NCBI GenBank assembly: GCA_947165025.1
Contig: CAMUYQ010000006.1
Span: 62,001 to 126,000 of the forward strand
Length of the DNA stretch: 64,000 bases
DNA from: an uncultured Lachnospiraceae bacterium
Lineage (GTDB): Bacteria; Bacillota; Clostridia; Lachnospirales; Lachnospiraceae
Reading direction: 5' to 3'
The stretch's first letter is position 1; every line of letters begins with the position of its first letter. The notes under the pieces are model-generated. The model saw only the letters and a program-made list of their open reading frames with translations. It was not told the origin of the DNA and made no database searches. This document shows positions 51,606 through 59,252 of this stretch, piece by piece. A program made the translations under genes and the position numbers.

Positions 51606-52739
51606 ATGAATGTAGGAATTATGACCTTTTGGGGATCAGTTAATTATGGCGCTTTTTTGCAGGCGTACGCCCTGGTTCAAAAATTAAATCGAGAGGAAGG
51701 AATTAATGCAGAAATAATCAATTTTCGTATGAAAAGAGAATTGAACTATTATACCCAAGAGTTAAGAATTCAGAGAAACTTTATTAAAGTCTTTTTTAAT
51801 ATTGTACGATACGAAATGTTTAAAACAATGCAGAAAGCCCTGATACTCTCGGATATGGCCATGGTAAGCGACAGTATTGATGGATTTGTTGAATTCGTTT
51901 CGGGCAAATACGATGTTGTAATAGCAGGTAGTGATGAGGTATGGAAAATTGATGATTTGAGAGGATTTCCTAATCCATATTTCCTTTTTGGCGATATAAA
52001 ATGTGCAAAAATGTCATATGCAGCGTCAGGACGAGATGATTTTTCGAAACTGGATAGTGATCAAATCAGACTTTTGAGAGAAAATTTGAGAGAGTTCAAG
52101 TATATTGGTGTTAGAGATAAGAAAACGTATGATTCAATAAATGACATTGTTGGAGATAAAAAGGTATTTCTGAATCTGGATCCAACGCTGACCTATGGTT
52201 TTAGTGCAGATCGTGAAAGAGGTCGAAAACTTTTAGAAAAGAAATTTGGTGTTCGAACCAACAATAGATGCATTGGAGTTATGTATACAGAGCAGAAGCC
52301 ATCCAAACCGATACTCGCCAAGTGGATTGATCAGATAACTGACAACAGAACCAGAATAATACCGCTTTATGATTGGGTGGGAGGATATAAGAATAGGCCG
52401 GATTTAACACCATTTGATCTGGTTGATATTATTTCAGCTCTCGATGGATTAGTTTCAATGTATTACCATGGGGTATGTATTTCAATAATCACGCAAACAC
52501 CGGTTTGGGCAATTGAGAGTCGGGCAAATTCAAATGAAACCAGTAAGCTTTATGACTTGGTTTCCCGCTTTAATATGTCGGAGTACTATTCTTTTTCGCT
52601 GGAAAAGGCAATTAACTCAAAGCTATTTTCTGAATTTATAGTTAAACCTGTTATTTCGTCTAATTGCGATAGGGAATCAATTATTGAAAACGATAACCGT
52701 GCTTTCGGACATTTTGTGGATGAAATTAAAAGTCTATGA
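51606..52739 (+). CDS. Polysaccharide pyruvyl transferase family protein
   Basis: 377 aa from the ATG at 51606, with a purine-rich GGGAAA site; an in-frame start at 51546 lies within the upstream gene. The family opening NVGIMTFWGSVNYGAFLQAY is clear, with YDVVIAGSDEVWKIDDL, KMSYAASGRDDFSKL and a late histidine in SALDGLVSMYYHGVCISIIT. Family members add pyruvate ketals from phosphoenolpyruvate to sugars in the repeat unit, giving negative charge. Its stop overlaps the Wzy start (ATGA). Confidence 0.85.
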   Translation: MNVGIMTFWGSVNYGAFLQAYALVQKLNREEGINAEIINFRMKRELNYYTQELRIQRNFIKVFFNIVRYEMFKTMQKALILSDMAMVSDSIDGFVEFVSGKYDVVIAGSDEVWKIDDLRGFPNPYFLFGDIKCAKMSYAASGRDDFSKLDSDQIRLLRENLREFKYIGVRDKKTYDSINDIVGDKKVFLNLDPTLTYGFSADRERGRKLLEKKFGVRTNNRCIGVMYTEQKPSKPILAKWIDQITDNRTRIIPLYDWVGGYKNRPDLTPFDLVDIISALDGLVSMYYHGVCISIITQTPVWAIESRANSNETSKLYDLVSRFNMSEYYSFSLEKAINSKLFSEFIVKPVISSNCDRESIIENDNRAFGHFVDEIKSL

Positions 52740-54028
52740 ATATTTTACGTGAAAAATACACAATAAAGTATTCAACTATGGGGGTGCTTGCGTTCCTTTT
52801 GTTTTTATACTCCTATTCAGTGCGAGGGTTGATTTATCATTCGGACAAGATAGCGTTTGGTACGTTGCTGTTAGGACTGGTCTTTTTTTTGCCCTCTTTT
52901 AGAAAGACCTCAATATCCGTTTGTGATGTTATTTGGATCCTGGCCATGTTTTTGATAACTTTTAGGAATCAAGACTTGGCTCATAAGAATTATTACGCAT
53001 ATTTGGAAACCATTATTTGTGTTGTTTTAGTTCTGATACTCTCCAGATGTTGGGGGTGGCATAATTCGTTTATTAAAATTACATTATTCTTTGGCTTTAT
53101 TCATATGATCATGGGGTTTGTTTTCTATTTCGTCCCGGATTTCTATCTGTCAAAAGTTGTTCCGCTTATGGGACTTGAAGGCTACTGGTTAAACAGGATC
53201 AGGCTGATGGTCAGATCCGGATTTATGGTTGGATTCACGACGCATCATAGTACACTGGGTATTTATTTTTCGATATTGACAATGATGCTTTTATCTATGC
53301 GATTTATAAAGAAAGATAAAAAAGGCAAAATGAAAACCGATATTGCTATCGCGATAGCTATATTTGCTTTTTTTCTTAATGGAAAACGAGGACCTTTGGT
53401 ATTTGCAATTGTTTCTGCAACAGTAGCGTATTTTCTGTGTATATATAAAGGGTCAATAAGCGGTTTTGTCAGATTTGTTATTTTTATTTGTGCCATGTGT
53501 GTGCTTTTAATTGTTTTATCCAGATCTGTTCCTGCAGTCAGTAATTTTTTTGCGCGTTTTATAGGGTCGAGGAATTTTAATGAGTTATCAAATGGAAGAT
53601 TGACGGATTTATGGTTCCCGGCAATAAGAATCTTTCTTCAGTCACCAATTATAGGAATTGGATGGAGAGGATTCATCTATTCATTTCATTCGTATTCTTC
53701 GATGGTTCAGGATAATAACGTTCATAACATTTATTTACAATTATTATGTGAAACGGGTGTATTGGGAACAACATTTTTTATCTTTATTTTTGGATTTACT
53801 TTTTTTAAGACGATATGCATATTAAGAAATCGATTGGATAGTACTATACAAGATGATCAAGAAAGAATAATGATTGTGTTTTCGATAATGGTACAAACGT
53901 TTTTTCTTCTTGAGGGCTTAGTTGGAAACACATTGTATGGATTGACCTTTTTTATTTATTGTTTTTCAGTGGCGTTCATATACTCCATTATCAGTGGCCG
54001 AGCAAAACATAATACTTTAGGGGGTTAG
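52736..54028 (+). CDS. Wzy-type oligosaccharide repeat-unit polymerase
   Basis: 430 aa, about eleven to twelve membrane helices. The large outer loop near 275-330 carries SNGRLTDLWFPAIRIFLQSP and IGIGWRGFIYSFHSYS, then DNNVHNIYLQLLCETGVLGT. This is the H-N-x-Y-L and E-x-G pattern of the Wzy/WaaL superfamily. It would polymerise repeat units on the outer face of the membrane after flipping. Overlaps the pyruvyl transferase gene by 4 bases. Compare the other O-antigen-ligase-like gene at 30769. Confidence 0.82.
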   Translation: MNILREKYTIKYSTMGVLAFLLFLYSYSVRGLIYHSDKIAFGTLLLGLVFFLPSFRKTSISVCDVIWILAMFLITFRNQDLAHKNYYAYLETIICVVLVLILSRCWGWHNSFIKITLFFGFIHMIMGFVFYFVPDFYLSKVVPLMGLEGYWLNRIRLMVRSGFMVGFTTHHSTLGIYFSILTMMLLSMRFIKKDKKGKMKTDIAIAIAIFAFFLNGKRGPLVFAIVSATVAYFLCIYKGSISGFVRFVIFICAMCVLLIVLSRSVPAVSNFFARFIGSRNFNELSNGRLTDLWFPAIRIFLQSPIIGIGWRGFIYSFHSYSSMVQDNNVHNIYLQLLCETGVLGTTFFIFIFGFTFFKTICILRNRLDSTIQDDQERIMIVFSIMVQTFFLLEGLVGNTLYGLTFFIYCFSVAFIYSIISGRAKHNTLGG

Positions 54029-54033
54029 AATTA

Positions 54034-55743
54034 ATGGTTTCAGATGTTAAAAACGTTCAGATTCTTGTCGCTATATTAAAACAGTACAATATTAAGCAAT
54101 TAGTGTTGTCGCCTGGAAATCGTGATGTACCGTTCGTTCATTCTGTGGAGAATGATCCTTTTTTCGAGTGTTATTCGATCACGGATGAAAGGAGTGCCGC
54201 CTTTTTTGCGATTGGTTTAATTCGTAAACACTGTCGTCCGGTCGGAATATGCTGTACATCCGGAACTGCAGTGTGTAATTATGCTTCGGCTGTAAACGAG
54301 GCATTTTATCAAAGATTACCACTTCTTGTAATTACAGCTGATAGAAATCCATATTTTTATAATCAATTTGAGGATCAGATGATCGATCAAGTATCAGTCC
54401 TTGCGAAGGCCTGCAAAAAAAGTGTACAGCTTCCGATCATAAAGGATGAAACAGATACGTGGTTCTGCGTTAATCAGATAAATGTTGCTTTGCTTGAATT
54501 AGATCATCATGGGACCGGCCCGGTTCATATTAATGTGCCGATTGACGGATGCCTTAATGGTTTTCATACTGCAGCTTTGCCTGACGTTAAAAAAATAGAA
54601 AGGATTAATGGGATTTCAAAGGAAAATGTTGGTACGCTTGAAAAGAAGTTGTTCGATAAACGCATTATGATAGTATACGGCCAGAACGCACCGGTCAGTA
54701 GAGAACAAATCAAGCACATTAAGGCCTTTTCAAAGCGGTTTAACTCTGTTATAGCAGTTGATCTGCTTTCAAATCTTAATTATGAATGGACCATTAGACC
54801 ATATCTGGCGCTTAAGTGTATGTCTGATGACAAACTTGAAGAATTGGTTCCGAATGTAGTGATATCATTAAATGGCAATTTTGTCTCGGATTTTCGTAGA
54901 ATTTTCAAATTGAACAAGAAAACTGAGCACTGGCTTGTGTCAGAAACAGGCGAGGTTCAGGATCCGTTCAGATCTTTATCAACTATCATAGAAACAACAA
55001 CGGACAGCTTTTTTGATGCTTTTGATATTGATTCAGAAACAGAAGGTGATTATGGGGAGTATTATTATAAATGGAAAGATGAAATAGATAGTATAGAGTT
55101 CAAACCCATACCTTATTCGGATACTTTTGTTGTAAATCAACTTATGAAACTCATAAACAGAGGGGAACATCTTCATCTTGCTAATAGCAGTACTGTTAGA
55201 ACAGCACAGTTGTTCGCTCTTAATGAAGATGTAATAGTAACGTGCAATAGGGGGACTAATGGAATAGATGGATCGATGTCATCGTTTGTGGGAGAGTCAT
55301 ATGGCGATGAGAGACTCCATTATTTGATTATTGGAGATTTATCTTTCTTTTACGATATGAATGCGTTATGGAACAGATATATTAATAAGAATATGAGAAT
55401 CTTGTTAAACAATAATGAAGGGGCAGGTATTTTTTTCTATACGGTAGGAAGAGAAAATGTTCCTTCGATAAAAGATTATATTTCTGCCGAGCATTTTTAT
55501 AATGCTGAGGGATGGGCTAAATCAGCAGGTTTTGCGTACCTCTCGATAAGGAAAGAAGAGGATGTCATTCCAATCATGGAACAATTTGTAAATCCTGAAT
55601 CGGAAAAGCCTATCCTCTTGGAAGTGTTTACAAAGAAAGAGATAGATGCTGATGTATTAAAAGGATTGTATTCGATTGATTCATCAAAGACTATAATGCA
55701 GAAGATTAAACAAGGAATAAATAAAGTGGTTAGTAAAGAATAA
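54034..55743 (+). CDS. MenD-like ThDP-dependent enzyme within the polysaccharide block
   Basis: 569 aa, close to the usual MenD length. The pyrimidine-binding domain has LVLSPGNRDVPFVHSVENDP (MenD proteins usually have SPGSRS) and the catalytic Glu52 in ITDERSAAFFAIGLIRKHC. The pyrophosphate site is in LIIGDLSFFYDMNALWNRY (Gly434-Asp435) with NMRILLNNNEGAGIFFYTVG, matching MenD closely. MenD adds a carbon unit from decarboxylated 2-oxoglutarate to isochorismate in menaquinone synthesis. No other menaquinone gene is nearby and all neighbours are glycan genes. I infer a carbon-chain-adding enzyme for a sugar, in the way YerE (another ThDP enzyme) makes yersiniose. AGGGGG precedes the ATG; the stop overlaps wzx. 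Confidence 0.8.
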   Translation: MVSDVKNVQILVAILKQYNIKQLVLSPGNRDVPFVHSVENDPFFECYSITDERSAAFFAIGLIRKHCRPVGICCTSGTAVCNYASAVNEAFYQRLPLLVITADRNPYFYNQFEDQMIDQVSVLAKACKKSVQLPIIKDETDTWFCVNQINVALLELDHHGTGPVHINVPIDGCLNGFHTAALPDVKKIERINGISKENVGTLEKKLFDKRIMIVYGQNAPVSREQIKHIKAFSKRFNSVIAVDLLSNLNYEWTIRPYLALKCMSDDKLEELVPNVVISLNGNFVSDFRRIFKLNKKTEHWLVSETGEVQDPFRSLSTIIETTTDSFFDAFDIDSETEGDYGEYYYKWKDEIDSIEFKPIPYSDTFVVNQLMKLINRGEHLHLANSSTVRTAQLFALNEDVIVTCNRGTNGIDGSMSSFVGESYGDERLHYLIIGDLSFFYDMNALWNRYINKNMRILLNNNEGAGIFFYTVGRENVPSIKDYISAEHFYNAEGWAKSAGFAYLSIRKEEDVIPIMEQFVNPESEKPILLEVFTKKEIDADVLKGLYSIDSSKTIMQKIKQGINKVVSKE

Positions 55744-57281
55744 TGGTTATTGAGAGAACTAAAAATGCAGCCAGAGGAATCGTTTGGGGCTTTATAGAGA
55801 GAGGTTTATCAGTACTATTACCCTTTGCTACCAGAACGGTTATGATTAAGGTACTGGGAGCCGAGTATTTAGGCCTTAGCAGTTTGTTCACATCCATTCT
55901 TTCCGTTTTAAGTTTAACGGAGTTGGGATTAGGCTCAGCTATTGTTTTTAGCATGTATGAACCAATTGCACGAGATGACAATGATCTTCTTTGTGCGTTG
56001 CTTAATACGTATAGAAAAATCTATTATGTTATCGGAACCATTATTCTTCTTATAGGTCTGATTCTATCGCCTATTGTTCCTAAGCTTATTACCGGAAGCA
56101 TTCCTGAGGATGTTAATCTTTACGCTTTGTATTTTGTATATCTTTTAAATACTGTTATAAGCTATTATCTTTTTGCATACAAAACAGCTATATTTTCAGC
56201 ATATCAGAGAAATGATCTGATTAGTATACGAAGTATGATTGTGTCCATTGCTTCTAATACTGTAAAAATCATAGTGCTGCTTCTATATAAGAATTATTAT
56301 GTATATATTGCAATAATTCCACTCGCAACTGTCCTAACGAATTACTTAAATGCCAGAATGGCAAGTTCGATGTTTCCAACATTAAAATGTAGAGGTAATA
56401 TCACACAGCAAATGGCACTAAGTATAAAAAAAAGAGTGGTTGGGTTGCTGTCGTTTAAGATTTACAACGTGGTTTTTACATCTGTTGATACGATTGTTGT
56501 ATCACTTTTTTTGGGATTAGTTCCGCTTGCTATCTATAATAATTATTACTACATTCAATCATCTATTACAGGATTTATAACGATAATCATGACATCGATG
56601 ATTGCGGGCATTGGTAACAAAATGGTCACAAATTGTAAGGAGGACAACTACGTAGATTTCAGAAAATTTGTCTTTATGAATGGCTGGATTGTGAGCTGGT
56701 GTTCGATTTGCCTTGTGTGTTTATACCAGCACTTTATGCTGATATGGGTGGGAGAAGAACTGGTTTTTCCCGTTCGAACTATGATTCTTATGACATTGTA
56801 TTTCTTGATCCCGAGACTTACCACGATGACATATACTTATCGAGAAGCTGCAGGTTTATGGTGGGAGGACAGATTTCGTCCGATTATAGCAACAGTTACA
56901 AATATTGTGGGTAATCTTTTGCTCGTAAAATTGATAGGAATGGACGGTGTGATTATTTCTACGCTAATCTGTTCGCTCTTTATAAATATTCCCTGGGGGA
57001 CGATCATCCTGTTTAAGAATTATTTCAAGAGATCTGCAGCACAGTACTTTATTGATATAAGCGTTTATTTTGCTTCGACGATTATTGTTGGAAGCATTAC
57101 ATATTTTATCTGCAATTTTGTCGATTTATATAATCTTGGTGGACTAATGATCAAATGCATAATATGTCTTGTTGTGCCCAATGTCTGCTTTTTCATAATC
57201 TATAACAGGACAGGACAATATAGACTTTCGAAACAATTTGTTTGTTCGTTGGTTCGGAAATGCAAAAAGAAGCCGGTTTGA
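55743..57281 (+). CDS. Wzx-type polysaccharide flippase
   Basis: 512 aa, about fourteen membrane helices. The N-terminus (ERTKNAARGIVWGFIERGLS, then VLLPFATRTVMIKVLGAEYL) is characteristic of PST/MATE-like repeat-unit flippases. GLSSLFTSILSVLSLTELGL continues the conserved region. It would move the undecaprenyl-linked repeat unit across the membrane for Wzy. The ATG shares its A with the last base of the previous stop (TAATG). A 57-base gap separates it from the SDR gene. Confidence 0.87.
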   Translation: MVIERTKNAARGIVWGFIERGLSVLLPFATRTVMIKVLGAEYLGLSSLFTSILSVLSLTELGLGSAIVFSMYEPIARDDNDLLCALLNTYRKIYYVIGTIILLIGLILSPIVPKLITGSIPEDVNLYALYFVYLLNTVISYYLFAYKTAIFSAYQRNDLISIRSMIVSIASNTVKIIVLLLYKNYYVYIAIIPLATVLTNYLNARMASSMFPTLKCRGNITQQMALSIKKRVVGLLSFKIYNVVFTSVDTIVVSLFLGLVPLAIYNNYYYIQSSITGFITIIMTSMIAGIGNKMVTNCKEDNYVDFRKFVFMNGWIVSWCSICLVCLYQHFMLIWVGEELVFPVRTMILMTLYFLIPRLTTMTYTYREAAGLWWEDRFRPIIATVTNIVGNLLLVKLIGMDGVIISTLICSLFINIPWGTIILFKNYFKRSAAQYFIDISVYFASTIIVGSITYFICNFVDLYNLGGLMIKCIICLVVPNVCFFIIYNRTGQYRLSKQFVCSLVRKCKKKPV

Positions 57282-57338
57282 AACGATAGATTTATGTGAT
57301 GATTTTAACCGGATCACTAGAGTTTTGGGAGGCTCGAG

Positions 57339-58418
57339 ATGAAAGTTCTGGTTCTGGGCGGAACAGGCGCAATGGGAGCTCCGCTGATTAATCAATTGCT
57401 TTGTTTGAGTCATGATGTACATGTAACCAGTAGGGCATATCACGATGATAAAGACGTAACTTTTTATCAAGGCGATGCTCATGATTTGAGTTTTCTGGAA
57501 CATCTTCTTAAATCTCAATATGATGTTATAGTAGATTTCATGTCTTATAGTACTCGGGAATTTCAGGAACGAGTAGAATTATTGACATCTAAAACGGGAC
57601 AATATGTATTCATTAGTTCAGCGCGAGTATATTCGGAATCCAAAGATCGAATAAGGGAAGACCACGATAGAATACTTGATGTTTGTGATGATAAAGAATA
57701 CTTAAAAAGCGATGAGTACGCTTTATCAAAAGCAAGACAGGAGAACTGTTTACTTCAATGTAAGAATAAGAGTTGGACTATAGTTAGACCAAGTCTCACA
57801 TATAATACTGAAAGAATGCAATATGCCATTGGAGAAAAAGAGGAATGGCTATTTCGCTATCTTCATAATGAGCCTATTATATTTCCCAGAAACCTACTTT
57901 CTACTGTAACTACAATGAGTTATGGAGCAGATGTATCTCGTGCGATTTCGTTACTTGTTGGAAAAAAGGAAGCTCTTGGTGAAGTATATAATATCGCTGG
58001 AGCTGAACCTATAACATGGGGCAAAGTAAATGATATATATTTTGATGTATTGAAAAGTAGATTTCGCCGTTCTCCCCAAGTGGTGTATGTTGATGATTGG
58101 CAGGAACTTGGTAGGGATTTAGGGAAGTACTATCAGCTGAAATATGCTCGTTCGGTTAACAGGATTTTTGATAATTCAAAATTGGAAAGCTTGATAGGTA
58201 AGGTAAAATTTGTTGATCCATATAATGGTTTAAAAAGGTGTTTGTGTGATTACTTGGATGGAGAATATGATTTTAAAAGGATAAGTTGGAAGACAGAGGC
58301 ATATTATAATCGTATGATTGGAATCGCGGGATTGATGGAAGAATTTTCGAAAAAGGAAAAAATCAAATACTTGGTGGCAAGGTACTCCCCAATTATTCAA
58401 TGGAAGAAGAATATTTGA
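57339..58418 (+). CDS. NAD(P)-dependent epimerase/dehydratase-family protein (extended SDR)
   Basis: 359 aa. The dinucleotide site is KVLVLGGTGAMGAPLINQLL (GxxGxxG, about 2-21), and the catalytic YxxxK is Tyr127 to Lys131 in SDEYALSKARQENCL, with a serine in FISSARVYSE. Length and domain layout fit an extended short-chain dehydrogenase that changes a nucleotide sugar by epimerisation, dehydration or reduction. The precise reaction is not clear; the MenD-like enzyme two genes earlier may share the same sugar pathway (inference). GGGAGG precedes the ATG. It is the last gene of the AT-rich block. Confidence 0.82.
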   Translation: MKVLVLGGTGAMGAPLINQLLCLSHDVHVTSRAYHDDKDVTFYQGDAHDLSFLEHLLKSQYDVIVDFMSYSTREFQERVELLTSKTGQYVFISSARVYSESKDRIREDHDRILDVCDDKEYLKSDEYALSKARQENCLLQCKNKSWTIVRPSLTYNTERMQYAIGEKEEWLFRYLHNEPIIFPRNLLSTVTTMSYGADVSRAISLLVGKKEALGEVYNIAGAEPITWGKVNDIYFDVLKSRFRRSPQVVYVDDWQELGRDLGKYYQLKYARSVNRIFDNSKLESLIGKVKFVDPYNGLKRCLCDYLDGEYDFKRISWKTEAYYNRMIGIAGLMEEFSKKEKIKYLVARYSPIIQWKKNI

Positions 58419-58443
58419 CTATGGAGAATAGTTTGAGGGCACG

Positions 58444-58490
58444 CATTTCTTTAATCTGGTCTTCGAACAGTTAGTTTACAACATTACACA
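58444..58490 (-). pseudogene. Decayed start of a second copy of the small coiled-coil gene
   Basis: 47 bases match 59095-59141 at 39 positions. Read on the minus strand, the copy gives CNVVN, then a stop codon (TAA where the intact gene has GAA), then LFEDQIKEM. The start codon is also changed from ATG to TTG. Only the first part of the gene is left. Confidence 0.7.
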
Positions 58491-58499
58491 AGGTTTTAC

Positions 58500-58526
58500 A
58501 CGGGCTGGTGCATACCGGCCCGTTTT
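58500..58526 (+). terminator. Rho-independent terminator ending the polysaccharide operon
   Basis: ACGGGCTGGT (58500-58509), loop GCAT, ACCGGCCCGT (58514-58523), ten pairs with one G-U, followed by TTTT. It stands where the intact downstream module has its promoter. Confidence 0.85.
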
Positions 58527-58542
58527 GTATATAGTTAACAAC

Positions 58543-58887
58543 ATGGATCAGAAGAAAATCACAAGATCATTCATAGACGATCCGGTGACGGATATTAGCG
58601 AGCTGAAGGGCGGACACATCAACAGGAGTTTTCTTGTTGAGGCCGGTGAGAGGTATGTTCTGCAGCGTATTAATGGTGCGCTTTTTGGCGGGCATCTTGA
58701 TGCACTTGAAAACAATTACATTAAGTATGTCTATGTCTGCGAACGGTACGGTGTAAAGAGCGGGGAGCGGTTATTCCCCGAGTGGATGAAAACGAAGACA
58801 GGCAAGTATTTCCATAATCCATCGGAGAAGGCATCGGGAAACTGCATACGATCCTGAAACACTGCGATGGAATAATAAATATCGAAA
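58543..58887 (+). pseudogene. Truncated copy of the NahK-like kinase gene
   Basis: The first about 275 bases match the intact gene at 59253 closely (MDQKKITRSFIDDPVTDI, then GGHINRSFLVEAG). At 58816/58817 the copy lacks 70 bases present in the intact gene (59527-59596), which shifts the frame, so translation stops at 58855-58857 in a foreign frame. Similarity continues to 58887 (matching up to 59667) and then ends; the ATP- and metal-binding motifs are lost. A TATAGT seven bases before the ATG mirrors the intact copy. It is a non-functional remnant of a duplication. Confidence 0.85.
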
Positions 58888-58947
58888 AAGTGTTAGTCGG
58901 GTTGAATCAAACCCCTTTCCAAGCAATATGGAAGGGATAGATAATAA

Positions 58948-59142
58948 TCAATGCTTTTCTGCATGAGCATACTCCTCCAATTGCGCCTGTAACTGGGCAA
59001 TAAGTGCATTCTGGCGAGCAATTTGGGAATCCTTGTCGGCAAGCATGGAATCCTTATCGGCAAGCATGGAATCCTTATCGGCAATGATTAATTTCATTTC
59101 TTCAATCTGGTCCGCGAATAATTCGTTTACTGCATTACACAT
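58948..59142 (-). CDS. Small coiled-coil protein with heptad repeats
   Basis: 64 aa. ATG at 59142 with AAGGAG seven bases upstream. The sequence MCNAVNELFADQIEEMKLII leads into three near-identical seven-residue units (ADKDSML twice, then ADKDSQI) and continues as a Gln/Leu-rich coiled coil. It is all helical, with no membrane part, and would form a dimer or bind another coiled coil. Function unknown. It is divergent from the NahK-like gene, with its own consensus promoter; the same pair exists as a decayed copy just to the left. Confidence 0.7.
   Translation of the reverse strand: MCNAVNELFADQIEEMKLIIADKDSMLADKDSMLADKDSQIARQNALIAQLQAQLEEYAHAEKH
59026..59088. repeat. Three 21-base tandem repeats inside the small coiled-coil gene
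   Basis: Units at 59026-59046, 59047-59067 and 59068-59088. The first two differ at one base, the third diverges at its end. Each encodes one heptad, so unit number changes coil length by whole turns. Confidence 0.85.
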
Positions 59143-59194
59143 GGCAGGCTCCTTATTAATTTCAATAAAAAGTTCATTTTATTCAACAACTCAT

Positions 59195-59223
59195 ATTATA
59201 AAATTGTTTTTTTGTTGATTCAA
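59195..59223 (-). promoter_or_regulatory. Predicted promoter of the small coiled-coil gene
   Basis: On the minus strand, TTGAAT (59218-59223), a 17-base spacer and a perfect TATAAT (59195-59200). Its -35 overlaps the -35 of the plus-strand kinase promoter. Confidence 0.65.
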
Positions 59224-59245
59224 GCAGGTCTATTTTGGGTATAAT
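59215..59245 (+). promoter_or_regulatory. Predicted promoter of the NahK-like gene (leaderless arrangement)
   Basis: TTGATT (59215-59220), a 19-base spacer and a perfect TATAAT (59240-59245). The ATG at 59253 is seven bases past the -10 and has no Shine-Dalgarno sequence. The overlapping opposed -35 boxes lie in the near-palindrome TTGATTCAA (59215-59223). Confidence 0.55.
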
Positions 59246-59252
59246 TAACAAC

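Larger units (their letters stand above)
48400..58430. other. AT-rich imported polysaccharide block
   Basis: From the terminator after the PD-(D/E)XK gene to the SDR gene, coding sequence turns AT-rich (one counted line at 52741 has 20 GC of 60, against 31 of 60 at 18301). It favours TTA, ATT and AAA codons. TTG and GTG starts are used at 49541 and 50561. The eight genes inside are all specific to one polysaccharide structure. The flanks return to the composition of the rest of the window. Confidence 0.7.

Noticed and set aside
54034..55743. MenD-like gene as part of a menaquinone operon
   Set aside because: No menB, menC, menE, menF or menH lies nearby; all neighbours are glycan genes.
58543..58857. 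The short kinase frame as a genuine small gene
   Set aside because: A 70-base deletion shifts the frame and removes the catalytic part; it is a remnant of the neighbouring gene.
59026..59088. Tandem repeats considered as a CRISPR fragment
   Set aside because: Units are directly adjacent with no spacers and encode heptads of a coiled coil.
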